Positions 17,492-26,040 of a stretch of 64,000 bases of DNA are shown piece after piece. Under the pieces are notes generated by a model. That model was not told the origin of the DNA. It made no database searches and worked only from the letters and a program-made list of their open reading frames with translations. Origin of the DNA: Yunchengibacter salinarum (lineage in GTDB: Bacteria; Pseudomonadota; Alphaproteobacteria; Sphingomonadales; Kordiimonadaceae); contig NZ_JBBJLN010000002.1 in NCBI RefSeq assembly GCF_037658235.1, positions 124,001-188,000 on the forward strand. The letters run 5' to 3'. Positions within the stretch are counted from its first letter, which is position 1; every line of letters begins with the position of its first letter. The translations under genes were made by a program, and so were the position numbers.

Positions 17492-18085
17492 TCAAGCAGG
17501 CCGTTCAAGAGCGAAAAGAGGGTGAAAATACAGGCCGACCAGCACCTGGTTCGGGGTTGTGCCGTCATCCGCCAGGGGCAGGCATAATGCGGAATAGTGC
17601 TGCGCGGTCTGGCGCTGGAGAATGGGCCCGCCGCCCAAGCGGACACTGCTGGCGAAATAGGGGGCGGCATCATCGATCAGGCGGTGCAGCCGGTTGATGG
17701 TTTCCGATGGAAACACGTCGTCCACGAGGCTGCCGGTCAGATCCCGCCCGAAATCCTCGCTCATTCGGGTGCCCATCAGTTTGACACGAAAGGCGGGGTG
17801 GGCGGATTTGGCGGTGGCATCGCTGGCGGGGGCTTCCAGCTTCAATATGGCGATGTTTCCCAGCAGGCCCCGCATGTCACTGGGGTGGATGTCCCGCCGC
17901 GCGGGCAGGCCGCTGGCCGCCAGCCCTTCCCAATAGGCATACAGGCGCTTCAGCATGGGGTGCCAGATATCCCGCGCCGTGGGGTGGAAGGTGGTTTCAT
18001 TCAGAGCGTTTGCCGCGCCTTGCAATACCATCGATCCCAAACCCTTTCCGAGGTGCCATGACCAACCTTCTGGTCGTCCTGCCAT
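17492..18085 (-). CDS. PAS-domain protein (PAS_5-type)
   Basis: A 197-residue protein matching the alphaproteobacterial PAS_5 pattern: a helical start LKRLYAYWEGL, then LPARRDIHPSDMRGLLGNIAILK (about 60-82), and FRVKLMGTRMSEDFGRDLTGSLVDDVFP (about 99-126). These are small single-domain sensors, or remnants of sensors, with no output domain; ligand and partner are unknown. The ATG at 18085 has an AGGAAG site 5 nt upstream. It is transcribed away from the CPA2 antiporter gene, and the intergenic region holds a CtrA-like box. Translation ends 7 nt from repeat cluster 1. Confidence 0.85.
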   Translation of the reverse strand: MAGRPEGWSWHLGKGLGSMVLQGAANALNETTFHPTARDIWHPMLKRLYAYWEGLAASGLPARRDIHPSDMRGLLGNIAILKLEAPASDATAKSAHPAFRVKLMGTRMSEDFGRDLTGSLVDDVFPSETINRLHRLIDDAAPYFASSVRLGGGPILQRQTAQHYSALCLPLADDGTTPNQVLVGLYFHPLFALERPA

Positions 18086-18150
18086 GTGCGCTTCCTGTGC
18101 CGGGGCATCACGCGCACCTCACGTTTCAGTGAAAGCCTGTCAGAATTCTT

Positions 18151-18165
18151 TTAAAAGGTTCTTAA
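18151..18165. promoter_or_regulatory. CtrA-type box TTAA-N7-TTAA
   Basis: The sequence TTAA-AAGGTTC-TTAA fits the CtrA full-site consensus. It lies between the divergent PAS gene (66 nt upstream of its start) and the antiporter gene (135 nt upstream). An exact match in GC-rich DNA is unlikely but possible by chance. Confidence 0.4.
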
Positions 18166-18300
18166 AACGAGGCTCAAATTTTAAGCGCTTCTTCTTGGCG
18201 CCAAAGGGGATGGTCGCTGGACCGGGTGCCCCCGCCGTGCTAGGTCCACACAAGGGCTTGCGGGGCCTGTTACATCTCTGCGCGTTACAGGGCAAAATTC

Positions 18301-20031
18301 ATGCACAGCATACCGTATATCAGGGAAGGACTGGTCTTTCTGGCCATAGCCGGTCTGGTTGTGCCGATTTTTCACCGTATGCGCATATCGCCCGTTCTGG
18401 GCTATCTGGTGGTTGGTCTGCTGGTGGGGCCCAACGGGTTGGGCCTGCTGGTGGATCGCTGGCCGGCGCTGTCCCATGTGGTGATTTCGGATGTGAAAAG
18501 TGTCCAGACCTTTGCCGAGCTGGGCGTGATCTTCCTGCTTTTCGTGATCGGGCTTGAACTGTCGGTGGAGCGCCTGTGGCGAATGCGGCGCCTGGTGTTC
18601 GGGCTGGGCGGTTTTCAGGTGGTGATCACGGGCGTGATTGTCTTCCTGTTATCCCGCACGCTGGGCCTGTCGGCTTCCGCTTCGGTGGTGGTTGGGGCGG
18701 CACTGTCGCTGTCGTCCACGGCCATGGGGGTGCAGCTTCTGTCGGAAAAGCGCCAGCTTGCCACCCGATTCGGGCGGGCCAGCTTCTCCATCCTGCTGTT
18801 TCAGGATCTGGCGGTGGTGCCCATCCTGTTCGTGGTCAGCATGTTGGGCCAGCAGTCGGACGGGCAGGTGGGCCAGGCGCTCTTGCTGGCATTGGGGCAG
18901 GCGGTGCTGGCCATATTGCTGATTTATGGCGGCGGGCGGCTTTTGCTGCGGCCATTGTTCCGCATGGTCAGCCAGACCCGCAATGTGGAGCTTTTCATGG
19001 CCACCACGCTGTTGGTGGTGGTGGGGTTGTCGGTGATCACGGGCGCGGCGGGCCTGTCCATGGCCATGGGCGGCTTTCTTGCCGGGTTGCTGCTGTCCGA
19101 GACCGAGTTCGTACATGAGATCAAGGTCCAGATCGAGCCGTTCAAGGGCCTGCTCATGGGGCTGTTCTTCCTGAGCGTGGGCATGGGCATCGATACCCGC
19201 ATGGTGCTGGATGGCGCATTGCCGGTGATCGGCGGCGCCCTTGGCCTGTTGTTGCTGAAGGGGGTGATTCTGGCCGTTCTGGCGCGGCTTTATGGCCTGC
19301 CCCGGCATACCGGGCTGAAAATGGCCTTTTTGCTGCCCCAGGGCGGGGAGTTCGCTTTTATCATTTCCGCCCTGGCGGCCACGCTTGGGGTGTTGAGTGA
19401 GCCGGAGCACCAGTATCTGCTGCTTCTGGTGGGGCTGACCATGCTGGCCACACCGGCAATCGCCAGCGTGGGTCAACGGCTGGGCGATCGGCTGGAAGCC
19501 GCCATCAGGCCAGAAGACCCGGCCCATGGCGTTGTGCCCGGCGCGGAGGATGTGGACGAGGTGGAAGGCCATGTGGTGATTGCCGGGTTTGGCCGCGTTG
19601 GCCGCACACTGGCCCATGTGCTGGACGCGGAGAACATTCCTTTTGTGGGCCTTGATACGGACCCAGGAAATGTGACCCGCGCGCGCAAGGACAATCTGCC
19701 GGTTTATTATGGCGATGCCGCCCGCACGGCCATACTGGAAGCGGCCCATGTGGAACGTGCCCAGGCATTGGTGGTGACCCTGAACAATGCCGAAGCCGCC
19801 AGCGAGATCGTGGAGGCGGTGCGCTTCATGGCGCCGGACCTGCCGATCTATGCCCGCGCCCGGCACCGCCAGCACGCCCGCGAACTGCGGGATGCGGGGG
19901 CGACGATGGCCGTGCCCGAAACGATCGAGGCCAGCCTGTCGCTCGCCGCCCGCGTGATGGAAGGGGCCGGCTTGACGGAAGACCTCGTTACCCGCCGCAT
20001 TGATACGCAGCGCAGCCAGGAATTGCTGTAA
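18301..20031 (+). CDS. CPA2-family monovalent cation:proton antiporter with RCK_N domain (Kef-like)
   Basis: 576 residues: about twelve membrane segments over residues 1-390, beginning IREGLVFLAIAGLVVPIFHRM, then a cytosolic TrkA-N/RCK domain from about 420 with the NAD-binding motif GFGRVG and acidic ligand LDTD. The family exchanges K+ or Na+ for H+ across the inner membrane, gated by nucleotides or glutathione adducts. There is no C-terminal TrkA_C domain and no KefF/KefG partner nearby. The ATG at 18301 has AGGG 8 nt upstream. Ion specificity is not deducible. Confidence 0.92.
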   Translation: MHSIPYIREGLVFLAIAGLVVPIFHRMRISPVLGYLVVGLLVGPNGLGLLVDRWPALSHVVISDVKSVQTFAELGVIFLLFVIGLELSVERLWRMRRLVFGLGGFQVVITGVIVFLLSRTLGLSASASVVVGAALSLSSTAMGVQLLSEKRQLATRFGRASFSILLFQDLAVVPILFVVSMLGQQSDGQVGQALLLALGQAVLAILLIYGGGRLLLRPLFRMVSQTRNVELFMATTLLVVVGLSVITGAAGLSMAMGGFLAGLLLSETEFVHEIKVQIEPFKGLLMGLFFLSVGMGIDTRMVLDGALPVIGGALGLLLLKGVILAVLARLYGLPRHTGLKMAFLLPQGGEFAFIISALAATLGVLSEPEHQYLLLLVGLTMLATPAIASVGQRLGDRLEAAIRPEDPAHGVVPGAEDVDEVEGHVVIAGFGRVGRTLAHVLDAENIPFVGLDTDPGNVTRARKDNLPVYYGDAARTAILEAAHVERAQALVVTLNNAEAASEIVEAVRFMAPDLPIYARARHRQHARELRDAGATMAVPETIEASLSLAARVMEGAGLTEDLVTRRIDTQRSQELL

Positions 20032-20055
20032 CAGGGGCCGGTCGCGCTCGTGCGT

Positions 20056-20862
20056 TTATGGCAGCCCCAGCATCACCGCGCGTATCGCCGGATGCCATGT
20101 AAGCCAAAGCGCCAGCGCCAGCACGGGGCCGAAGGGCAGGGCGGTGCCCGCGGTTACTGTCCGCCCCGCCAACCGGGCGATTCCCGCCACCAAAAGGGCC
20201 GAAAGGGCGGCCATCAGGATCATCAGTGGCAGCGCCAGGGGGCCGGTGAAGGCACCCGCCCCGGCCATCAGGCGGCTGTCGCCCCCGCCCAGCCCCTCGC
20301 GGCCCCGCAGCGCGCGATAGGATCGCCGCAGCCCTTCGAACAGCAGGAAACCGAAACCGGCGGCGGCCAGATGCCAGATGACCGCTTCCGCCCCGTTGCG
20401 GGCCAGGGGATCGCGCACCTCGGGCAGCGCCCAGGCCAGCGCGAGGCCGATGGGCACCAGCGGCAGGGTCAGGCTGTCCGGCAGGCGCCAATGGGTCAGG
20501 TCGATCCGTGCCAGTACCAGCAACCACCAGCCAAGCCCCGCCATCGCCAGGGCAACAGCGCCGGATGCGGTCAGCACTGCCAGCAGGGCGATCAACAGGG
20601 CGGCGCCTTCCATCAGCGGCAGGTGGCGGGGGATGGGGGCACCGCAGTAACGGCAGCGTCCGCGCCGCGCCAGAAAGCTCAGGGTCGGCACCAGATCACG
20701 CGGGCCAAGCGGGTGTTGGCACGCCCCGCAGCGGGACCGCCCGGTGATCCAGCCGCGCCCTTCCGGCAAACGGTCGGCCACCAGCGCGGCGAAGCTGCCC
20801 ATGAAGGGGGCGACCATCAGGACCATGGCGATCGCCCAAGGGGGTAGCGATGTGTCGGGCAT
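20056..20862 (-). CDS. Prepilin peptidase (A24 family, PilD/PulO-like)
   Basis: A 268-residue membrane protease/methylase. Residues 45/48 and 70/73 give the paired CxxC zinc motif of full-length PilD enzymes. The two catalytic aspartates are in DLTHWRLPDSLTLP (second Asp) and GLGGGDSRLMAGAGAFTG, the latter a variant of the usual GxGDxK. Several membrane helices follow. It cleaves type IV pilin or type II secretion leader peptides and N-methylates the new N-terminus. No pilin or secretion genes are in the window, so its clients are encoded elsewhere. The ATG at 20862 has GGAG 9 nt upstream; the frame continues to 20910. Confidence 0.9.
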   Translation of the reverse strand: MPDTSLPPWAIAMVLMVAPFMGSFAALVADRLPEGRGWITGRSRCGACQHPLGPRDLVPTLSFLARRGRCRYCGAPIPRHLPLMEGAALLIALLAVLTASGAVALAMAGLGWWLLVLARIDLTHWRLPDSLTLPLVPIGLALAWALPEVRDPLARNGAEAVIWHLAAAGFGFLLFEGLRRSYRALRGREGLGGGDSRLMAGAGAFTGPLALPLMILMAALSALLVAGIARLAGRTVTAGTALPFGPVLALALWLTWHPAIRAVMLGLP

Positions 20863-21004
20863 GGGGCGGAACTCCGGGAATGCGCATCGGGGCCAGGGGC
20901 CGGTGATCATGCAGTTGCATCTTGTTTACGGTCAGGAAACTGCCTAGATTGCGGCCACTCTTTCAGTGGGACAGTCTAAGGTTGTTAGTATAAAAGGGGC
21001 CGTC

Positions 21005-21415
21005 ATGCCGTCCAATCCGGCGTTCATGCGTGCGGGCGTTCTTGTTGTGGATGACGAAGCGGTCATTCGCAAGCTCACCATCAAGCTGCTCAAGCAATTG
21101 GGGGTGCGTGACGTGGCGGAGACCGCGGACGGCTCGGAAGCGCTGCGCCTGCTCGACAAGCGCAACTTCGACCTGATCCTGTGCGATATCCATATGGATA
21201 AGCTGGATGGCCACGGTTTTGCCCAGTCCCTGCGCCAGGGCGCCAATGTGCGCTATGCGCCGAAGAAAGCCAATACGCCGATCATTTTCCTCACTTCCAG
21301 CAGCGACGCCTATGACGTGTTGCAGGCGAAAAAGGTTAAGGCGCAGGGCTATTTGCTGAAACCCCTGCGGCTGGAATCGCTGGAACGCAAGCTGGCCAAG
21401 GTGCTGGGCGTGTGA
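21005..21415 (+). CDS. Single-domain response regulator (CheY-like)
   Basis: A 136-residue receiver domain with no output domain. The acidic pocket is D16 D17, the phosphoacceptor is D61 in LCDIHMDKLDG, the switch Thr/Ser lies in FLTSSSD, and the conserved Lys is in GYLLKPL (about K119). Such proteins signal by binding partners. An AGGGG site 5 nt before the ATG at 21005 fixes the start. No kinase is adjacent; two chemoreceptors and an EAL protein elsewhere in the window show that the organism has chemotaxis-type signalling. Confidence 0.93.
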   Translation: MPSNPAFMRAGVLVVDDEAVIRKLTIKLLKQLGVRDVAETADGSEALRLLDKRNFDLILCDIHMDKLDGHGFAQSLRQGANVRYAPKKANTPIIFLTSSSDAYDVLQAKKVKAQGYLLKPLRLESLERKLAKVLGV

Positions 21416-21434
21416 TCTGACCGGCGGTGCCCGG

Positions 21435-22208
21435 TTACACCAGAACCGCATCCGCGACGGCGCGGGCCAGGGTTCCGATAGTGCGGGCCGTGGCCACGGG
21501 GTCGGCTTCGCCGTCCGTCAGCACCGCGATCAGAAAGCCGCGCCCCTTGTGCGCCACCATCCCCACATCATTGACAACGCCGTTCAGGCTGCCGGTCTTG
21601 TGCGGCGCGTGCCAGTCCTCGTCCAGAAACAGGCTCAGCCGGGTGTTGCGCAGGCTGCTGGCCAGGGCCGCTTCCAGCGTCGGATAATGGGCATGGATAT
21701 GGGCCATCAGGGCGATCGCGTCCGCCGCCGTCAGGCGGTTGGCGCGGCCCCTGGGGCCAAGCGCCGTTTCATCGAACCCCACATCCATGCGGCTTTCCGG
21801 GTGTGCCGCCAACCGGCGGAGGACCGCATTGACAGCCGCCATCCCCACCGCATCCAGAAGGCAGGTGGTCATGGGATTGTCGCTGGTGATCAGTGTCAGG
21901 TGCAGCATTTCCCGCAGCGACAGCCGATGGTCCGGCGACAGGCCGTGGATGACGCTGGCATAGCGGGTGTCCGGCAGGTCGGCCACGCGGCGGGTCTCAT
22001 CGCCGTTCAGCCGGTTGGCCTGGAAAGCCTCCTCGGCGGCGATGGCCAGGGCCAGCTTGATGACACTGGCCGCCGGGCGGGGTGCGTGGCCCGCTTCATG
22101 CAGAAGGGGCGCACCATCTTCAAGGCGCTGCACCGCCACGCTGCGCCGCGCGCCGCCGCTGGCAAAGCGCCTGATGGCGGCCTGAATGGTCTGGTCTGTG
22201 GTGTTCAT
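21435..22208 (-). CDS. Serine hydrolase of the class A beta-lactamase fold, no signal peptide
   Basis: A 257-residue protein with all three serine beta-lactamase/transpeptidase motifs: S48-V-I-K51 (SxxK), S109-D-N111 (SDN) and K204-T-G206 (KTG). Glu147 in FDETALG may correspond to the Omega-loop general base. The start at 22208 gives no signal peptide (MNTTDQTIQAAIRRF). The frame runs on to 22508, but that upstream part overlaps the divergent porin gene and looks non-coding. It could be a cytosolic beta-lactamase-like esterase/amidase or, if export is missed, a true beta-lactamase. Resistance activity should not be assumed. Confidence 0.82.
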   Translation of the reverse strand: MNTTDQTIQAAIRRFASGGARRSVAVQRLEDGAPLLHEAGHAPRPAASVIKLALAIAAEEAFQANRLNGDETRRVADLPDTRYASVIHGLSPDHRLSLREMLHLTLITSDNPMTTCLLDAVGMAAVNAVLRRLAAHPESRMDVGFDETALGPRGRANRLTAADAIALMAHIHAHYPTLEAALASSLRNTRLSLFLDEDWHAPHKTGSLNGVVNDVGMVAHKGRGFLIAVLTDGEADPVATARTIGTLARAVADAVLV

Positions 22209-22335
22209 GCTGATCCGGTGCTGCGGGAAAAAGGGGTCTGCCTTGTTGGCTATGCCCTTGCAGTCTGGATGTGTGTGCAGTAGCACTGCAAGCGTTTTTG
22301 AAGGGACATGACAGGGCAGCAGTTGGGACAGAACC

Positions 22336-23715
22336 ATGCGTTTCCTTATGATTGGTGTGTTGGTCTGGGTTTTGGCAAGCGCCGCTGCATGGGGGCAGGA
22401 CGGTGGCCTGAAGGATCGTATCGCCCGGCTGGAAGCCCTTGTGGCCGCCCAGCAAAAGACCATCGCCGCGCTTGAAAGCCGCCTCGACGCCCTCAAACGG
22501 CCTGACAAGGCGGCTGATGCGCCGGACGGTGTGGCCCTTTCAGCCCGTCAGGAAAAAGCGACTACAAAGGCCGATGCCGGGCAGGATGGGGCGCAGGCCG
22601 ATTACAGGGTCAAGATCAATCCGGGCCTGACGGTCACGGACGCGGACAGCGGCGAAAGCATCAGCATCCGTGGTATGCTCCAAACCGACCTGGCCTTTTT
22701 CAAGGATGACCGGCGCGACTTTCAGGACGATGCCGCGTTCCGCCGGGCCCGGATCGATTTACGCGGCAGGCTGAACCCCGATATCAGTTTCCGGGTGGAA
22801 TCCGATTTCTCGCTGGGCCGCGCCCGGATCGTCAATGGCTATGCGCGCTGGCAGCCGGGTGACCACAGCCGGTTGACCATCGGCCAGCAAAAGCCCAGGG
22901 CCGACATGGCCTTCAATACCAGCAGCCGGGAGCGGACCTTCGATATCGCCGGCGTCAATGCGACCCTGTTGCCCCGCCACAGGATCGGCGCGCAGGTGGA
23001 ACAGTGGGGCCGCCATCACACCCTGTCCGCTGGCCTGTTCGCGCAGGATTCCGACAAGGACCCCGTGGCCGATGAAGGGCTGATGGTCGCCGGGCGGGCG
23101 GTATGGCGCCCGGTGGTCACGCCGGATGCCCGACTGCATCTGGGGGTCAATGTGCTGCACCAGGATGTGAACGGCGACGTGTTCCGGTTGCGGACCCGCC
23201 CGGTGGTGCGGCTGTCGCGCGGGGACCGTCTGATCGATACGGGCACGTTGGCCGGCATCAACCGGACCACCACATGGGGCGCGGAACTGGCCGGTGCGCT
23301 GGGGCCCGTGACCTGGCAGGGCGAATGGAAGCATATGGACATCGACCGCGACGGCGCCGGTTCGGGCCTGTCGGCGGACGGGGGCTATGGCCAGGTGGGC
23401 ATATTCCTGACCGGCGAACATCGCCCCTACAGCAATACTGCCGGTGTGTTCGGCAAGGTGATCCCCAATCAGTCATTGGCCGATGGCGGGCCGGGTGCCC
23501 TGGAAATGGTGGTGCGTTATCATGAACTGGACCTGTTCGACGGTCCCGCCATGCCGGGCGGCGTGATGTCTGACTGGACTCTGGGCCTAAACTGGTTCCT
23601 GACCCGCTCGGTGCGGTTCATGGCCAATTACAGCTTCATCCAGTCCCGCGATCCGCTGACCGGCCTTGAGGACGACCCGGAAGTGCTGTTGCTGCGCACC
23701 GCCGTTCACTTCTGA
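22336..23715 (+). CDS. OprP/OprO-type outer membrane porin
   Basis: A 459-residue porin. The signal peptide covers residues 1-19 (cleavage after AAAWG), followed by a coiled coil (about 24-55: LKDRIARLEALVAAQQKTIAALESRL) as in trimeric phosphate-selective porins, then a beta-barrel from about 105 that starts SISIRGMLQTDLAFF and ends in the outer membrane signature LLLRTAVHF with terminal Phe. Members take up phosphate or polyphosphate anions; selectivity is not readable here. It is divergent from the serine hydrolase (127 nt apart). Repeat cluster 2 lies right downstream. Confidence 0.9.
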   Translation: MRFLMIGVLVWVLASAAAWGQDGGLKDRIARLEALVAAQQKTIAALESRLDALKRPDKAADAPDGVALSARQEKATTKADAGQDGAQADYRVKINPGLTVTDADSGESISIRGMLQTDLAFFKDDRRDFQDDAAFRRARIDLRGRLNPDISFRVESDFSLGRARIVNGYARWQPGDHSRLTIGQQKPRADMAFNTSSRERTFDIAGVNATLLPRHRIGAQVEQWGRHHTLSAGLFAQDSDKDPVADEGLMVAGRAVWRPVVTPDARLHLGVNVLHQDVNGDVFRLRTRPVVRLSRGDRLIDTGTLAGINRTTTWGAELAGALGPVTWQGEWKHMDIDRDGAGSGLSADGGYGQVGIFLTGEHRPYSNTAGVFGKVIPNQSLADGGPGALEMVVRYHELDLFDGPAMPGGVMSDWTLGLNWFLTRSVRFMANYSFIQSRDPLTGLEDDPEVLLLRTAVHF

Positions 23716-23747
23716 TGTACTGCGCAAACACGGACTTATCCAAATAC

Positions 23748-24094
23748 AGACCCATCCGACGGGCGCGACCGCGCCCCGCGGCAAGTGCCGCGCCCTCGCG
23801 GAGCGGTGAGCGTCAGCGAACAAGCGTGAGCGGTAAACCAAGCGCGCGACCGCGCCCCGCCGCCAGTGCGGCGCCCCCGCGGAGCGCACGCGCCAGCGTG
23901 CTTGCGTGAGCGGAAAAACAGCTTCCCACCCGCACCAACGCCGCCTCTACCGCCATCCCGCCACTGCGCGGGATGAGCGGAGGGCGCGACCGCGCCCCGC
24001 CGCCCCTGCGGCGCCCCCGCGGAGCGCACGCGCGAGCGTGCTTGCGTGAGCGCAAACAAAGCCGGGCCGCGCCAGCGGCCAAGGCGCGAGCGGC
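23748..24094 (+). repeat. GC-rich multi-hairpin repeat, cluster 2 (three units)
   Basis: Three units in plus orientation, with H3 centred near 23786, 23866 and 24006. The first two lack H1; the third has the ATCCCGC/GCGGGAT H1. H4 is GCACGC paired with GCGTGC in the second and third units, the mirror of cluster 1. An extra terminal hairpin H5 (GGCCGC-GCCA-GCGGCC) closes the cluster. Located between the porin stop and the glycine riboswitch promoter; no gene is present in 23716-24140. Confidence 0.85.
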
Positions 24095-24105
24095 AAAAAG
24101 AGAAA

Positions 24106-24134
24106 TTGACAGCGTGCGCCGCGCGTTCCATCTT
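24106..24134 (+). promoter_or_regulatory. Candidate promoter of the glycine cleavage operon
   Basis: A perfect TTGACA at 24106-24111 is followed after 17 nt by a weak CATCTT -10. Transcription would start around 24141, just before the riboswitch. The -10 is poor, so the position is tentative. Confidence 0.4.
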
Positions 24135-24175
24135 CTGGCCCGGTCGCCATCCGGTGAAACATCGGATGTACCCAC

Positions 24176-24362
24176 GCGGGAGAGACCGGCCACGCAGGTG
24201 GCCCGGCGCCGAAGGAGCAACCGCCCCGGAAACTCTCAGGCACCCAGGACCGCGCCGGGTGAGACACTCTGGAAAGCAGCGTGGCGGTGCCGCGCTCACC
24301 GAAGGGGAAAGCCCGCCAGCCGTGCGGGTCAATCTCTCAGGTTCCATGACAGAGGGGGTGCG
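24176..24362 (+). promoter_or_regulatory. Tandem glycine riboswitch
   Basis: Two glycine aptamers in a row. The first (about 24176-24275) has GGGAGAGACC, GCCGAAGGAGCAACC and AAACTCTCAGGCA followed by ACTCTGGAAA. The second (about 24276-24362) has ACCGAAGGGGAAA, AATCTCTCAGGT and ACAGAGGGGG. These are the conserved core strings of the class, and the element sits directly upstream of gcvT, its usual target. Glycine binding should switch on the glycine cleavage operon. Confidence 0.95.
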
Positions 24363-24420
24363 GACGGGCCGGGCGATGCACGCCCGGACCAAATGTACCC
24401 ATTGACCGGGGAGAGCGACC

Positions 24421-25554
24421 GTGTCCGACCAGACGGAAAACCTGAAGCACACTCCGCTGACCCCGCTGCACATGGCGCGGGGCGCCCGAATGGTGCCTTT
24501 TGCGGGTTATTCCATGCCGCTTCAATATGAGGGCGGCATCATCGCCGAGCACACCCATTGCCGCAATCATGCGGGCCTGTTCGACGTGTCGCATATGGGG
24601 CAGGCCACCGTGCGCGCCACCGATGGCGGCGACCCGGCGGCGGCTTTGGAAGAGATCACGCCCGGATTCCTGACCGGCCTGAAACCCGGCAAGATGCGCT
24701 ATACACTGCTGCTGAACGACCGGGGCGGCATTGTGGACGACCTGATGGTCACCCGCCTGCTGGACCCGGAAGGGTCGCTTTATATCGTGGTCAATGCCGC
24801 CTGCAAGGAGCAGGACTATGACCGGATAGAGGCCGCGCTTGGTGACCGGGTGGCGCTGGAACCCCATGACGATCATGCCCTTCTGGCCCTTCAGGGGCCG
24901 GAGGCCGAGGACGTGCTGGCGGCCATCGCGCCGGATGTGCGGGATCTGGGCTTCATGCAGGGCACCATGATGACCCTTGAAGGCGTGGTCTGCTGGCTGT
25001 CCCGCAGCGGCTATACAGGGGAGGACGGCTTCGAGATTTCCATTCCCGCGGACGAGGCGCCGGATTTTGCCCAGCGGCTTCTGCGGGACGACCGGGTGGC
25101 CCTGATCGGGCTTGGGGCGCGGGATTCGCTGCGGCTTGAAGCGGGGCTGTGCCTGTCCGGTCATGATTTCAATGCGGATATGGACCCCGTTGAAGCGGGG
25201 CTGGCCTTTGCCGTGTCGAAGAAGCGGCGGGGCAGCGGCGGCTTTGCCGGGGCGGATCGCATCCTGTCGGCGCTGGACAAGGGGCCTGCGCGGGTGCGCG
25301 TTGGCCTGACGCTGGACGGGCGGCGCCCGGCGCGGGAAGGCGACAGCGTGCTGGATGAAAGCGGCGAGGCGGTGGGCGTGGTCACCAGTGGCGGATACGC
25401 GCCCAGCCTGGGTCATCCCATTGCCATGGCGGTGGTGCCCCATGGCCTGAGCGCGCCGGGCACGGCGGTGTCCGTGTCGGTGCGGGGCAAGCCGCTGCCC
25501 GCCACGGTGACGACGATGCCGTTCCGCGAGGCGGGCTATAAGCGCCAGGGTTGA
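24421..25554 (+). CDS. gcvT: Glycine cleavage system T protein (aminomethyltransferase)
   Basis: 377 residues starting at a GTG with GGGGAGAG 6 nt upstream. N-terminal ARMVPFAGYSMPLQY, FDVSHMGQ near 58 and a C-terminal barrel identify GcvT. It takes the aminomethyl group from lipoyl-GcvH, giving methylene-THF and ammonia. First gene of gcvT-gcvH-gcvPA-gcvPB, all on the plus strand behind a glycine riboswitch; the methylene-THF made here feeds MetF encoded 12 kb away. Confidence 0.96.
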   Translation: MSDQTENLKHTPLTPLHMARGARMVPFAGYSMPLQYEGGIIAEHTHCRNHAGLFDVSHMGQATVRATDGGDPAAALEEITPGFLTGLKPGKMRYTLLLNDRGGIVDDLMVTRLLDPEGSLYIVVNAACKEQDYDRIEAALGDRVALEPHDDHALLALQGPEAEDVLAAIAPDVRDLGFMQGTMMTLEGVVCWLSRSGYTGEDGFEISIPADEAPDFAQRLLRDDRVALIGLGARDSLRLEAGLCLSGHDFNADMDPVEAGLAFAVSKKRRGSGGFAGADRILSALDKGPARVRVGLTLDGRRPAREGDSVLDESGEAVGVVTSGGYAPSLGHPIAMAVVPHGLSAPGTAVSVSVRGKPLPATVTTMPFREAGYKRQG

Positions 25555-25614
25555 GACAGGCTCAGGGTTGAACACGAAAGCACAGGGCCATCAAGGCCCA
25601 AGAGGGGGACAAGC

Positions 25615-25986
25615 ATGATCAAATACACACAGGACCATGAATGGGTGCGCCTTGACGGTGAGGAAGCCAGGGTGGGCATTTCCGACTATGCCCAGAAATC
25701 CCTTGGGGATGTGGTGTTCGTGGAATTGCCGGAAGAAGGCCGCACGCTCGCCAGGGGCGATGAGGTGGCCGTGGTGGAATCGGTCAAGGCGGCGAGCGAG
25801 GTGTATGCGCCCGTCGGCGGCACGGTGACCGGCATCAATGCCACGCTGGAAGACGAGCCGGGACAGGTGAATGAGAGCCCGGAAGGGGATGGCTGGTTCT
25901 TCACCATGACATTGTCGGATTCCAGTGAACTGGAAGGCCTGATGGATGCGGCGGCCTATGCGGATTTCGTCGCCACGCTGGACTGA
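25615..25986 (+). CDS. gcvH: Glycine cleavage system H protein
   Basis: A 123-residue lipoyl carrier. The lipoylated lysine is K58 in VESVKAASEVYAPVGG. The rest (YTQDHEWVRLDGEEARVGISDYAQ at the start, NESPEGDGWFFTM later) is standard GcvH. It shuttles the aminomethyl intermediate between GcvP, GcvT and lipoamide dehydrogenase (Lpd, not in the window). Separated from gcvT by 60 nt with a GGGGG site before the ATG. Confidence 0.97.
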   Translation: MIKYTQDHEWVRLDGEEARVGISDYAQKSLGDVVFVELPEEGRTLARGDEVAVVESVKAASEVYAPVGGTVTGINATLEDEPGQVNESPEGDGWFFTMTLSDSSELEGLMDAAAYADFVATLD

Positions 25987-26040
25987 GGCCGCGCACCGCG
26001 GGCGCCCGCAAAGGGGGTGCCCACAAGACGGGAGAGCATG

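Noticed and set aside
21435..22508. Full 357-codon frame for the serine hydrolase
   Set aside because: The first 100 codons overlap the divergent porin gene, show no signal peptide, and follow no ribosome site.
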